From an uncultured bacterium (GTDB lineage: Bacteria; Patescibacteriota; Minisyncoccia; Moranbacterales; GWC2-37-73): a DNA stretch of 41,070 bases. This document shows positions 8,981-17,445 of the stretch, in pieces (within the stretch, counting starts at the first letter, position 1; each line of letters begins with the position of its first letter). The translations under genes were made by a program, and so were the position numbers. The stretch lies in assembly GCA_903861715.1 (NCBI GenBank), contig CAIOVI010000048.1:1-41070 (forward strand). The letters run 5' to 3'. Below the pieces are notes generated by a model that made no database searches, was not told where the DNA came from, and saw only the letters and a list, made by a program, of their open reading frames with translations.

Positions 8981-9724
8981 ATGGAAAAAATAACCAAAAA
9001 TTTGGAAAAATTGGGCCTGGCAGGCAAGGAAATTGACGCCTATTTAGCCTTGCTAAAATTAAAGTCCGCCAGTGTGATTCAGCTGGCCAAGGCAACGAGT
9101 TTGAAAAGAACCACCGTGTATCACTGTTTGGAAAGTTTGATTGGCAAAAATCTGGCCACCACGGTCGTCAAAAATGACAAAAAACTTTATGTGGCCGAAG
9201 ACCCCAAGGAAGCGCTGGGCAATTTGTTGAAAGAAAAACAAGACACAGTGCAGGAAGTTGTGCCGGAGCTTAAAAATATTTTTGGGATTGGACTTTCTCA
9301 ACCGGAAATAAAAATCTATCGCAACGTGGCGGGCTTGCGAAAACTGTTTGAAGATTTGCTCAAAAGCCAGGAAAAGATTGATCGCTACTATTTGTCGGGA
9401 ACATTGTTGGAGGAGTTGCTGGGGGTTGAGTTCGTGGAAAACTTTGTCAAAAAGCGCATCAAGCTTGGCATCACCAGTTTGTCGTTGCGGGCTTTTGAAA
9501 AATATCATCCAGAGTGGGAGCAAGGCGAAACGCATTCTCAGCAAAATCGCAAAGTCAAGTTTTTGCCTGAAAAATATGTGGTGAGTCCCTATTTGGCGAT
9601 TTATGATGACAAGGTGGTAGTGATTTCTGGTCAAGAAAAAATGGGCTTCATCATCCAGTCGCCAGAATTTGCCCAAGCCCAGAAAACTATTTTTGACCTG
9701 CTTTGGGAAACGGTGGCGATGTAA
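8981..9724 (+). CDS. TrmB-family transcriptional regulator (paralog 2)
   Basis: MEKITKNLEKLGLAGKEIDAYLALLKLKSASVIQLAKATSLKRTTVYHCLESL. Confidence 0.85.
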   Translation: MEKITKNLEKLGLAGKEIDAYLALLKLKSASVIQLAKATSLKRTTVYHCLESLIGKNLATTVVKNDKKLYVAEDPKEALGNLLKEKQDTVQEVVPELKNIFGIGLSQPEIKIYRNVAGLRKLFEDLLKSQEKIDRYYLSGTLLEELLGVEFVENFVKKRIKLGITSLSLRAFEKYHPEWEQGETHSQQNRKVKFLPEKYVVSPYLAIYDDKVVVISGQEKMGFIIQSPEFAQAQKTIFDLLWETVAM

Positions 9725-9794
9725 TTTTCCTAGTGGCAGTTACTGAATGTATTCAGGAGCTTAGTTTCTTTTTATATTTTTTCAAAGTTTATCA

Positions 9795-10040
9795 ATATGC
9801 TAATTCCCGCATATGCCAGGATTAGCATATTGTTTTTTTAAAGCCCATATTTGCTGGGCTTTATTGCTGTCGAATGTTGCAAAGTTTAAGTGTTGCAAAA
9901 AAATGCATATGCATATAATTGTAACGCTTTTATTTTTTCATCATTGCTTTTGGTGAATTTAAAACCCATTTAAATTTTTGTCCAAACCCATATATTAATA
10001 TATAGGTTTGGGTTGGATTATATTTTTGAAAAATAAAAAA
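9795..10040. repeat. Composite palindromic intergenic cassette, copy 2
   Basis: Same ordered blocks as 6967-7350; left arm of the 36-bp palindrome lost; 30-nt CCAAACCCATATATTAATATATAGGTTTGG near-palindrome at 9982-10011. Confidence 0.8.
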
Positions 10041-10043
10041 AAG

Positions 10044-10077
10044 AAAGCAGGACGACGATTATTTGTCGACCTGCTTT
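10044..10077 (-). terminator. Terminator of hypothetical gene 10094-10591
   Basis: AAAGCAGG...CCTGCTTT hairpin. Confidence 0.6.
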
Positions 10078-10093
10078 ACTGCTTTTTCGGTTG

Positions 10094-10591
10094 TTAACCA
10101 GTGAGTTGGAGTTTCCCAGTAGAAGTAGTGAAATAAACATCATAGGTTTCGGATAATGCTGAATCAGGAAATCCAACTGAATCAGGAACTATCCTTCCCA
10201 TTGCTTCAAGGAAGGGTAAATGTTGAGGCACTATGTCGGTTTTATTGTAACTCCCATCTTTTAGATATTGAACATAGGGTTTTCTTTTTTGGTCATGCGG
10301 CCTCACTAGAACTATTTCAGTGCCAATTGGAAGTCTGAGCCGGAGGGTTGGAATTTTTCTATCCTCGAACTCTTGTTCATTAAGCAATGCTACTCCTGGA
10401 AGACTAACTTTGTTGATAGCTCTTGCTGCACTGCGAGGACTCATGAATCCTGTTGTCGTTATCAAAGCGAGAAGCCAGTTGTCGTAGTTCGGAGCGGGAT
10501 AATTGCGATAGGTTGTTCCATGATACAAGCCAGTTTTTCTAGCTGAAACAACTATTCTGCATACATTCGTTCTTGGCATTGTATTTTGCAT
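10094..10591 (-). CDS. Hypothetical protein
   Basis: ORF with SD (GGAGatgacaATG); no recognised domain. Confidence 0.55.
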   Translation of the reverse strand: MQNTMPRTNVCRIVVSARKTGLYHGTTYRNYPAPNYDNWLLALITTTGFMSPRSAARAINKVSLPGVALLNEQEFEDRKIPTLRLRLPIGTEIVLVRPHDQKRKPYVQYLKDGSYNKTDIVPQHLPFLEAMGRIVPDSVGFPDSALSETYDVYFTTSTGKLQLTG

Positions 10592-10739
10592 TGTCATCTC
10601 CGTTATTTAGTTGGCAAGAGTGCTATAAACATTTACTTTCATTTAATAGGAGGCTGATTCACTTGTCAATTGTTTCCATTGCTTAAAAACTTTATTTGCG
10701 GTATCTTATACGAGTTACATAATACCTAATATTAAAACA

Positions 10740-11801
10740 ATGAGTTTACAAATAGGAATCGTGGGATTGCCAAACGTGGGGAAAAGCACCCTTTTTAAAG
10801 CGCTGACCAAAAATCCAGTGGAAATTAGCAATTATCCGTTTTGCACTATTGAACCAAATGTGGGGGTGGTGAAGGTGCCGGATGAGCGACTTTTGAAACT
10901 CTCAGAAATGTCGCAGACCGAAAAAATTGTGCCGGCGGTGGTGGAATTTGTGGATATTGCCGGGATTGTGAAAGGCGCTTCGGAAGGCGAAGGTCTGGGC
11001 AACAAATTTTTGGCCAACATTCGAGAGGTTGATGCGATTGCGCAAGTGGTGCGGGTTTTTGAAAATTCCAACATTACGCATGTGCACAACGCTATCAACC
11101 CAGTTGGTGACATTGAAGTCATCAATTTGGAGCTGATTTTGGCCGATTTGGAAACTGCGACCAAAACGCAGTTTCGGATTGAAAAAGAAGCCAAAGGCAA
11201 CAAAAAAGGTGCGGACAAGCAAATGGAAGTCATTGGGAAAATCAAAGCGACTTTGGAAGCTGGCAAATTGGCCAACGAAACGCCAGGTTTGGCAGAAATT
11301 TTGAAAGAAGAATATGGCAAGTTGATTGTTAGGGAAATGTCGCTGCTGACCATGAAACCATTTTTGTATATTTTTAATGTGGCGGACGTGACTGAAAAAT
11401 TACTCCCCGAATTGGAAAGCAGAAAACACATCAAGCTCGATATTAAAATCGAAGAAGAGCTGATTGAAATGACGCAGGAGGAGAAAGTTGAAATGGGTTT
11501 GGTTTCACATATTGATGACTTGACCCAAGCGGCCTATGATTTGTTGGGTCTGCAAACTTTTTTGACGACGGGCAAAATTGAAACTCGCGCTTGGACCATC
11601 AAGAAAGGGGCGACGGCTCCGGAAGCTGGCGCAGCCATCCACACTGATTTTCAAGAAAAATTCATCCGCGCTGATGTCATTGCGTGGGACAAACTTTTGG
11701 AAATTGGATCTTGGGGCAAAGCCAAAGAACTGGGTGCCGTCAAAACCGTCGGCAGGGATTATGTGATGACTGACGGCGAAGTGGTCGAATTTAAGGTTTA
11801 A
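10740..11801 (+). CDS. ychF: Redox-regulated ATPase/GTPase YchF (OLA1 family)
   Basis: IGIVGLPNVGKSTLFKALTK; NYPFCTIEPNVGVV; C-terminal FIRADVIAWDKLLE...GRDYVMTDGEVVEFKV TGS domain. Confidence 0.95.
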   Translation: MSLQIGIVGLPNVGKSTLFKALTKNPVEISNYPFCTIEPNVGVVKVPDERLLKLSEMSQTEKIVPAVVEFVDIAGIVKGASEGEGLGNKFLANIREVDAIAQVVRVFENSNITHVHNAINPVGDIEVINLELILADLETATKTQFRIEKEAKGNKKGADKQMEVIGKIKATLEAGKLANETPGLAEILKEEYGKLIVREMSLLTMKPFLYIFNVADVTEKLLPELESRKHIKLDIKIEEELIEMTQEEKVEMGLVSHIDDLTQAAYDLLGLQTFLTTGKIETRAWTIKKGATAPEAGAAIHTDFQEKFIRADVIAWDKLLEIGSWGKAKELGAVKTVGRDYVMTDGEVVEFKV

Positions 11802-11885
11802 ATCATCTAAACATATAATCATTTAAACATATAATCATGTAAGCATTCAAACAAAAATACAAAATACAAAATACAAAATACAAGA

Positions 11886-11910
11886 TACCTGCTTATCGGA
11901 CAGGTAGGCA
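11886..11910. repeat. Short palindromic repeat (TGCCTGCCTN..GGTAGGCAGGTA family), reverse orientation
   Basis: tacctgcttatcggacaggtaggca; flanked by CAAGATAC on both sides. Confidence 0.65.
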
Positions 11911-11957
11911 AGATACAAGTAGCCCTTCGGGGTGCTTTTTTCTTTGGAAAAGGGTGC

Positions 11958-11986
11958 TTGACAGGATTGGGAAGGCTTAATATACT
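11958..11986 (+). promoter_or_regulatory. Sigma70-like promoter of the marR-efflux operon
   Basis: TTGACA-17 bp-TATACT. Confidence 0.75.
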
Positions 11987-12016
11987 TAGAACATCTAACA
12001 ATTAAGAAAACTAACT

Positions 12017-12427
12017 ATGTCTGATCGCCTTGAACAAATTATTTCGCTTATCTTCACGACTCGTCGGTTGCTGCATGAGCAAAAAACGCTGAAAGGCAAA
12101 AATTGTTCTGCTTTGCATTTGATCACTCTGAGCCTTGTAAAAGCCAAAAAACCGCTCATGAAAGAGTTGGCTGATCAACTTGGAATCACTCCGCCTTCAG
12201 CCACTTCCATCATCAACAAATTGACGCAAGATGAGTTGGTTTATCGACAGGTTGAGAAAACTGATCGCCGGATTGTGCGAATTTTGATTTCCAAGAAGGG
12301 TGAGCATTTTTTGCAGACGCACAAAAATTTGATGGCCGAAAAAATGCGGGCAAATTTGAAAAGACTTTCAATCGCTGAGCAGAAACAATTGGAGAAAATT
12401 TTGCAAAAAATTTCAGTTGAAAATTAA
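12017..12427 (+). CDS. MarR-family transcriptional regulator
   Basis: MKELADQLGITPPSATSIINKLTQDELVYRQVEKTDRRIVRILISKKG. Confidence 0.88.
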   Translation: MSDRLEQIISLIFTTRRLLHEQKTLKGKNCSALHLITLSLVKAKKPLMKELADQLGITPPSATSIINKLTQDELVYRQVEKTDRRIVRILISKKGEHFLQTHKNLMAEKMRANLKRLSIAEQKQLEKILQKISVEN

Positions 12428-12529
12428 GATTTGAATTTATATATATAAATAACGGGGTATTAAAACTAATCAATTTATTGCAATAAGTAGTTTCTCAAGA
12501 GGAGATTCAAATCTTATTTAACAGGGTAA

Positions 12530-13399
12530 ATGAACAAGAATACACGAAACATTAGTTTGGCGGTCATCTGCTTGGCTGGCGTAATCAGTCTCGGTTACAT
12601 TTGGAGTGTTTTTGGTTTGGAGCCGAAGGCACAAGATGCACCAACACTTTCAGCCAATGCTAATGGAAAAATTTTATTAGAGGGAAAAGTTGTGCCAGAA
12701 AAAATTGCTGATTTGGGTTTTTTGTTGCCAGCTGATCTCAAAACAATCAACAAGCAAGTTGGCGACCAAGTGAAGGCTGGCGAAGTTTTGGCCACCCAAG
12801 AAAGCGCTGATTTGCAAGCACAAGTAAGTTCTGCTCAGGCCAATTTAGCTGGGGCGCAGGCCGAACTGAACAAAACCAATCATGATTTGAAACAAGAAAA
12901 ACTGAAGGTGCATGGCCTTTCTGGTTATGCTCGCAAAGAGCAACAGGCGCAAGTTTCCAGTAATGAGGATAGTGTCCTGGTGCAAGAAAATGCGGTGGTG
13001 GCTGCTCAAAATAGTTTGTTGAGCGCCAAGGTGCAACTAGCAAAGACCATCTTGAAAGCACCTTTCGACGGCACCATCACTCGTCAGACGGGTGAAGTTG
13101 GGGAAATTGGTGGAGCTTCAGCTCCTGCGTTTTTAACAATTATTTCCAATGAACCACTGCAAAAAATCGAAGCTTTGGCCAGTGATTTGGATGTGTCTAA
13201 ACTTAAAATCAGTGATAGCGCTCAAGTTATTTTTGATGTATTGGGAACTCAAAAGACGATGGCAGCGAAAATTAGCGCCATTGATCCTGGCGCAACTGAC
13301 AGTCAAGGAAAGTCAACCTACAAAGTGACACTGCGGTTGGATGAGACTGATCCAGTAATCAAAACTGGCATGCATGCTAGCGTTGTGCTCGCTCAATAA
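12530..13399 (+). CDS. HlyD/RND-type periplasmic adaptor (membrane fusion protein)
   Basis: Signal anchor, lipoyl halves, coiled-coil, ILKAPFDGTITRQTGEVGEIG motif. Confidence 0.85.
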   Translation: MNKNTRNISLAVICLAGVISLGYIWSVFGLEPKAQDAPTLSANANGKILLEGKVVPEKIADLGFLLPADLKTINKQVGDQVKAGEVLATQESADLQAQVSSAQANLAGAQAELNKTNHDLKQEKLKVHGLSGYARKEQQAQVSSNEDSVLVQENAVVAAQNSLLSAKVQLAKTILKAPFDGTITRQTGEVGEIGGASAPAFLTIISNEPLQKIEALASDLDVSKLKISDSAQVIFDVLGTQKTMAAKISAIDPGATDSQGKSTYKVTLRLDETDPVIKTGMHASVVLAQ

Positions 13400-13439
13400 T
13401 TCAAAATAAATTTAATTTTTAGTAACTATATTAAGTTTT

Positions 13440-14084
13440 ATGGAAGACGAAAAAAATTCACTAGCGCAAAATAAAAGCACCAAATCAGCTGCCATTGTCG
13501 GAGGCGGATTATTGCTGGTTATTGTGATTATTGGGGGTTTTTACCTGCTGGTCACGCGTAATCAAATTTACACTGACAAGGCTGATATTGAAGCCCCGCT
13601 GATTGCAATTGCGCCGAGTCAAGGTGGAACTTTGCAAAAAATGCTGGTGACAAATGGTCAGCAGTTGGAAGCTAGCACGCCAGTGGCACAAGTGGCTGAT
13701 CAAATTTTGCGCAGTGATGACCAGCCAGCCTTGGTGGTTGAAGCTCAAAGCTTGGCAGGCAAAAGTGTTGGAGCTGGTGAAGCGGTTGTGAGCGTTATTC
13801 ATTCCAATGATTTGCGAGTGGTGGCGCATATTGATGAAGACAAGGGCCTCAGTGGCATCAGAGTCGGGCAATTGGTGACTTTCACGGTGGACACTTTTGC
13901 TGGCAAAAAATATACTGGCATCGTGGCTGAAATTAGTCAGACTTCTCGTCAATCAGGAGTGGTGTTTAACATTTCTGACCAGCGTGAAATTCGTCAGTTT
14001 GATGTGAAAATAAAATTTGATGTTCAAAAATACAGCGAACTCAAAAATGGCATGTCAGCGAAAGTAACAATCTTTAAAAACTAA
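13440..14084 (+). CDS. EmrA-like HlyD family protein lacking the coiled-coil hairpin
   Basis: IYTDKADIEAPLIAIAPSQGGTLQKMLVTNGQQLEASTPVAQVAD ... NGMSAKVTIFKN; no long helical hairpin between lipoyl halves. Confidence 0.7.
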   Translation: MEDEKNSLAQNKSTKSAAIVGGGLLLVIVIIGGFYLLVTRNQIYTDKADIEAPLIAIAPSQGGTLQKMLVTNGQQLEASTPVAQVADQILRSDDQPALVVEAQSLAGKSVGAGEAVVSVIHSNDLRVVAHIDEDKGLSGIRVGQLVTFTVDTFAGKKYTGIVAEISQTSRQSGVVFNISDQREIRQFDVKIKFDVQKYSELKNGMSAKVTIFKN

Positions 14085-14116
14085 AAAGCAAGGCTTCTGA
14101 GGACACAAGAAGCAAG

Positions 14117-14275
14117 GCGTAATAACCAAGAAACAAGGAACAATAATCAAACAAATCTCAAATTCCAAGATCCGAAAATACAAACTGTTTTAATATTTGA
14201 AAATTGATTATTGAATTTTGTTTGCCTGCCTGCCGGTAGGTAGGATGTTTGTCTCTTGGTTATTGTATCTTGGAT
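14117..14275. repeat. Inverted-repeat element with nested palindrome
   Basis: AATAACCAAGAAACAAGG ... CTCTTGGTTATTGTATCTTGG inverted; palindrome tgcctgcctgccggtaggtagga at 14223-14245. Confidence 0.6.
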
Positions 14276-14353
14276 GCTATCTTTTGTTTAGTGCTTTTAT
14301 CTCAGTGCTCATATCTTTTTTGTTCCGTTTTCTTGTTTATTGATTATTTTTTT

Positions 14354-15841
14354 ATGTTAAAAAAGTTTGTCACGGACGACAATTTGAAATGGTGGGTGCT
14401 TTTCACAGTGATTGTGGGAACTTTTTTGGGTCGGCTTGATCAGACGATTGTGAATTTAGCGCTGCCAAAAATCATCAGTGATTTTGGCATCACGGTTTCT
14501 TCAGCGGGCTGGATTGCCACCGCCTATATTTTGGCGAACGCCGTTTTTGTCCCAGTCTGGGGAAAATTGGGGGATGTTTATGGGCAGAAAAAAATCTATA
14601 TCATTGGTTTCAGTTTGTTTATTTTCGGTTCGATTTTGGCTGGCGTTGCTTGGAATTTGAGCTCCATGATTGGTTTTCGGGTGATTCAAGCTATTGCGGG
14701 CAGCGCTGATTATCCAACGGCGATGGCGATCATTGCTTATACATTTAAACCAGGAAAAGAACGGGCGCAAGCGCTTGGGCTTTGGTCTTCTTCTTTTGCA
14801 GCCGCTTCGGTTTTTGGGCCACTTCTCGGAGGACCGCTGATTGATAATTTTGGTTGGCGCAGTGTTTTCCTGATCAATTTGCCGATTGGAATTTTGGGAT
14901 TGTTGCTGGCGATGATTTTTGTCAGTGAAGGTGGCAGGCGTTTCAAAGAACACTCCTTCGATTGGTGGGGGGCTATTGCTCTTGGTGTGGCCTTGAGTTC
15001 TTTTGTGTTAGTGCTTGACAAAGGTTTGGAGTGGGGTTGGTTTTCTGCTAATAGTATGCTAGCTTATGCTGCGACACTAATCTTTGGTTTAATTTTCATC
15101 AAAATTGAACAAGGGCATCATGATGCAATTGTGGATTTGAAATTTTTCAAAAACAAAATTTTCGTTAACGTGCTGGCAAACAACTTTTTGGTTTTTATGA
15201 CCATGATGGGCAGTGTTTTCCTCATTCCAATTTTTGCGCAAACTTATCTTGGTTATGACGCAACGCAAACCGGGCTTTTATTTATCCCGATGGCCTTCAT
15301 GATTGTGCTGGCTGCTCCAATTGGAGGAAGTTTCTCTGGAAACATCCAACCGCGTTGGATAATTATGGCTAGCACGTTGGTTGCAGGTATTGGGCTTTTG
15401 ATGTTTTCTTCTTTGGATCCACGTTCTTCTGCACTGGCAATTATTATTCCACTTGGGGTGATGGCTTTTGGCATGGGTTTTGGCATGGCGCAGCGCACCA
15501 ACATCATCGCTTCGGCGGTGCCGCAAAATGAAATTGGAGCCGCTTCTTCAGTGCTGGCCTTGGCGCGCAATATTGCTGGTGCTTTTGGGATTGCTTTTTT
15601 TGGCACCATCTTGCAAAATGAAACCAAGAGCAAAGTTTTGGAAATCGGCAGAAATAGTTTGATCAATTCCCATAAATTAGTTGATTTTCAAATCGGAACT
15701 TCTTTGGTGATTTTGAAAGCTCAAATAGCTGCCTATGATCGAGTTTTTATGATTGCTGGCATCATTGCCATCATTGGCGCTTTTGGCGCTTATTGGATAA
15801 AAGTGGAAAAGGTTTCCACGGAGACGGTGCATGTGGAATAG
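14354..15841 (+). CDS. DHA2-family MFS drug transporter (EmrB/QacA type)
   Basis: LFTVIVGTFLGRLDQTIVNLALPKII; PLLGGPLIDNFGWRSVFLINLPIG motif; multiple TM segments. Confidence 0.9.
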   Translation: MLKKFVTDDNLKWWVLFTVIVGTFLGRLDQTIVNLALPKIISDFGITVSSAGWIATAYILANAVFVPVWGKLGDVYGQKKIYIIGFSLFIFGSILAGVAWNLSSMIGFRVIQAIAGSADYPTAMAIIAYTFKPGKERAQALGLWSSSFAAASVFGPLLGGPLIDNFGWRSVFLINLPIGILGLLLAMIFVSEGGRRFKEHSFDWWGAIALGVALSSFVLVLDKGLEWGWFSANSMLAYAATLIFGLIFIKIEQGHHDAIVDLKFFKNKIFVNVLANNFLVFMTMMGSVFLIPIFAQTYLGYDATQTGLLFIPMAFMIVLAAPIGGSFSGNIQPRWIIMASTLVAGIGLLMFSSLDPRSSALAIIIPLGVMAFGMGFGMAQRTNIIASAVPQNEIGAASSVLALARNIAGAFGIAFFGTILQNETKSKVLEIGRNSLINSHKLVDFQIGTSLVILKAQIAAYDRVFMIAGIIAIIGAFGAYWIKVEKVSTETVHVE

Positions 15842-15876
15842 TGGCCAATGAGAATCTACGAATTTTTGTATCCCGC

Positions 15877-15980
15877 AGTCCCCGCTAAAATACCAATCTT
15901 ATACGAATATACTAATAAATTCATTTTTTCTGAAAAACTCATTCGTATATTAGTAAGGGCTTAGTAGTTTAGTGGGGAGT
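15877..15980. repeat. 104-bp inverted-repeat element upstream of ECF sigma
   Basis: AGTCCCCGCTAAA ... TTTAGTGGGGAGT termini plus inner TATACGAAT/ATTCGTATA. Confidence 0.55.
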
Positions 15981-16014
15981 AAAATATATTTGCACACTTA
16001 GCGTATTAAAAGCT

Positions 16015-16605
16015 ATGACTATCTCAGATGAAAAATTGGTGGCAAATTTTTGTGGCGGTGACGAAAAAGCTTTGGAGAAGCTGATTGACCGCTATTTGAA
16101 ACCACTTTACAATTTCACGTTCCAGCTTGTCAGGGACGAAAATGTTGCGCAAGACCTGGTGCAGGAAGTTTTTGTGAAAGCTTGGAAACATTTGGATTCT
16201 TTTGATCAAAAAAGGAAATTTTCAACTTGGCTTTATGCGATTGCCAAAAACGCAGCTTATGACAACTTGAAAAAGAAAAAAGCTTTGCCATTTTCAACTT
16301 TTGAAAAGGCCGATGGCAGCAATTTTTTGGAAATTCTTGAAGATCAAAACTTTTCAAACTCAACGCAGCTTTGGCAACAGATGGACAACGCCCAAGATGC
16401 GGAGAAATTTTTGAACTCGCTTTCACCTGAAATGAAAACTATTTTTCTCTTGCACTTTCAGCAAGGTTTTTCCTTGGTCGAAATCGCCGAAATTCTCGGC
16501 GCCCCGACCAACACCCTCAAAAGTCAATTTCGTCGCACCCTTCTTTCTTTGCGAAATTTATCTTTTTTAAAAAATAAAACTTTAGCGAAAAATGTTTTGG
16601 AATAG
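16015..16605 (+). CDS. ECF-type RNA polymerase sigma factor
   Basis: DVAQDLVQEVFVKAWKHLDSFDQKRKFSTWLYAIAKNAAYDNLKKKK-type region 2 and FSLVEIAEILGAPTNTLKSQFRRTL region 4. Confidence 0.92.
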   Translation: MTISDEKLVANFCGGDEKALEKLIDRYLKPLYNFTFQLVRDENVAQDLVQEVFVKAWKHLDSFDQKRKFSTWLYAIAKNAAYDNLKKKKALPFSTFEKADGSNFLEILEDQNFSNSTQLWQQMDNAQDAEKFLNSLSPEMKTIFLLHFQQGFSLVEIAEILGAPTNTLKSQFRRTLLSLRNLSFLKNKTLAKNVLE

Positions 16606-16637
16606 AAATAAAAAAGAGTGTTATAAAAATCAAGGCA

Positions 16638-16677
16638 TAAAAAAACCGCACAAGCATGACCACCATGATTGTGCGGG
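16638..16677 (-). terminator. Terminator-like hairpin
   Basis: CCGCACAAGCATG..CATGATTGTGCGG after A-run (T-run on minus strand). Confidence 0.65.
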
Positions 16678-16695
16678 GGAAGTATTACCATTTTC

Positions 16696-17256
16696 TTATC
16701 GAATTCGGCGAACGGCTAGTAAGCTGTACCCGTAGCCAGCATTCCAACCGCCTCTCCAACGACGCAGTTCGAGAATGCGTTGTTTTTCAGACCACCATTT
16801 GTTATTGAATTTGAAGACTGGCGCATAACAACCTTCTTCAGGAAATTCGCACGAGGAGCCGAGAGCGACAATTTGAAACTCTCTCGGCTCAGAGTTAGCA
16901 GCTATTGCTGTGCTATAGGCAAGGAGTTGCTCCAGCGTCGCTGGTGACCAGCCAGTTTGTCTCATTTTTCTGATTGCCGATTCCGAGCATATGTTGTAAT
17001 TGAAGTGAAACACCCGCACTTCATATTTTTCAACATCCTTTTTGCTTCTCTTTACCTTCCTGGAAGCAATAAATTCATTCGAATTAATACTCGGGGCGAC
17101 CCAGTCATAGTCGCCTTTTTTAATTAATTCCTCAATCGACCGACTATGGTCGATTGTGATTCCCTTAGGCAGGCGGCTACGTAATCCGTAAAGAACTGTG
17201 CTTGTTAACATAGTCACAAGCGCAACCAGAATAACCACAAGTATGAAAATATACAT
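16696..17256 (-). CDS. Hypothetical membrane-anchored protein
   Basis: ORF with N-terminal TM (MYIFILVVILVALVTMLTSTVLYGL), SD ggagcaacgATG. Confidence 0.55.
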   Translation of the reverse strand: MYIFILVVILVALVTMLTSTVLYGLRSRLPKGITIDHSRSIEELIKKGDYDWVAPSINSNEFIASRKVKRSKKDVEKYEVRVFHFNYNICSESAIRKMRQTGWSPATLEQLLAYSTAIAANSEPREFQIVALGSSCEFPEEGCYAPVFKFNNKWWSEKQRILELRRWRGGWNAGYGYSLLAVRRIR

Positions 17257-17370
17257 CGTTGCTCCTTTTTTGTGTCCCATAACTACGACAAGTTAGTTAT
17301 AGGGCGATTGATTGTAAAAGATCTTTTTGTTAAGATAGGTTTATTTATCAATCTTTATCTATCTTAACAG

Positions 17371-17399
17371 TTGACTGTATCATAAAAAGGCGCTATAGT
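17371..17399 (+). promoter_or_regulatory. Sigma70-like promoter of TrmB paralog 3
   Basis: TTGACT-17 bp-TATAGT. Confidence 0.65.
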
Positions 17400-17445
17400 A
17401 AATAGTGTCGACGAAGTTCGTCAAAAGAATTATTAAAGAAAAAAT

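Noticed and set aside
9059-9676. 205-aa minus-strand ORF opposite TrmB paralog 2
   Set aside because: Antisense shadow of a well-supported TrmB gene; composition unlike a real protein.
11819-11880. Possible CRISPR or iteron array from AAACATATAATCAT and ACAAAAT repeats
   Set aside because: Short degenerate low-complexity repeats without spacers or a replication initiator nearby.
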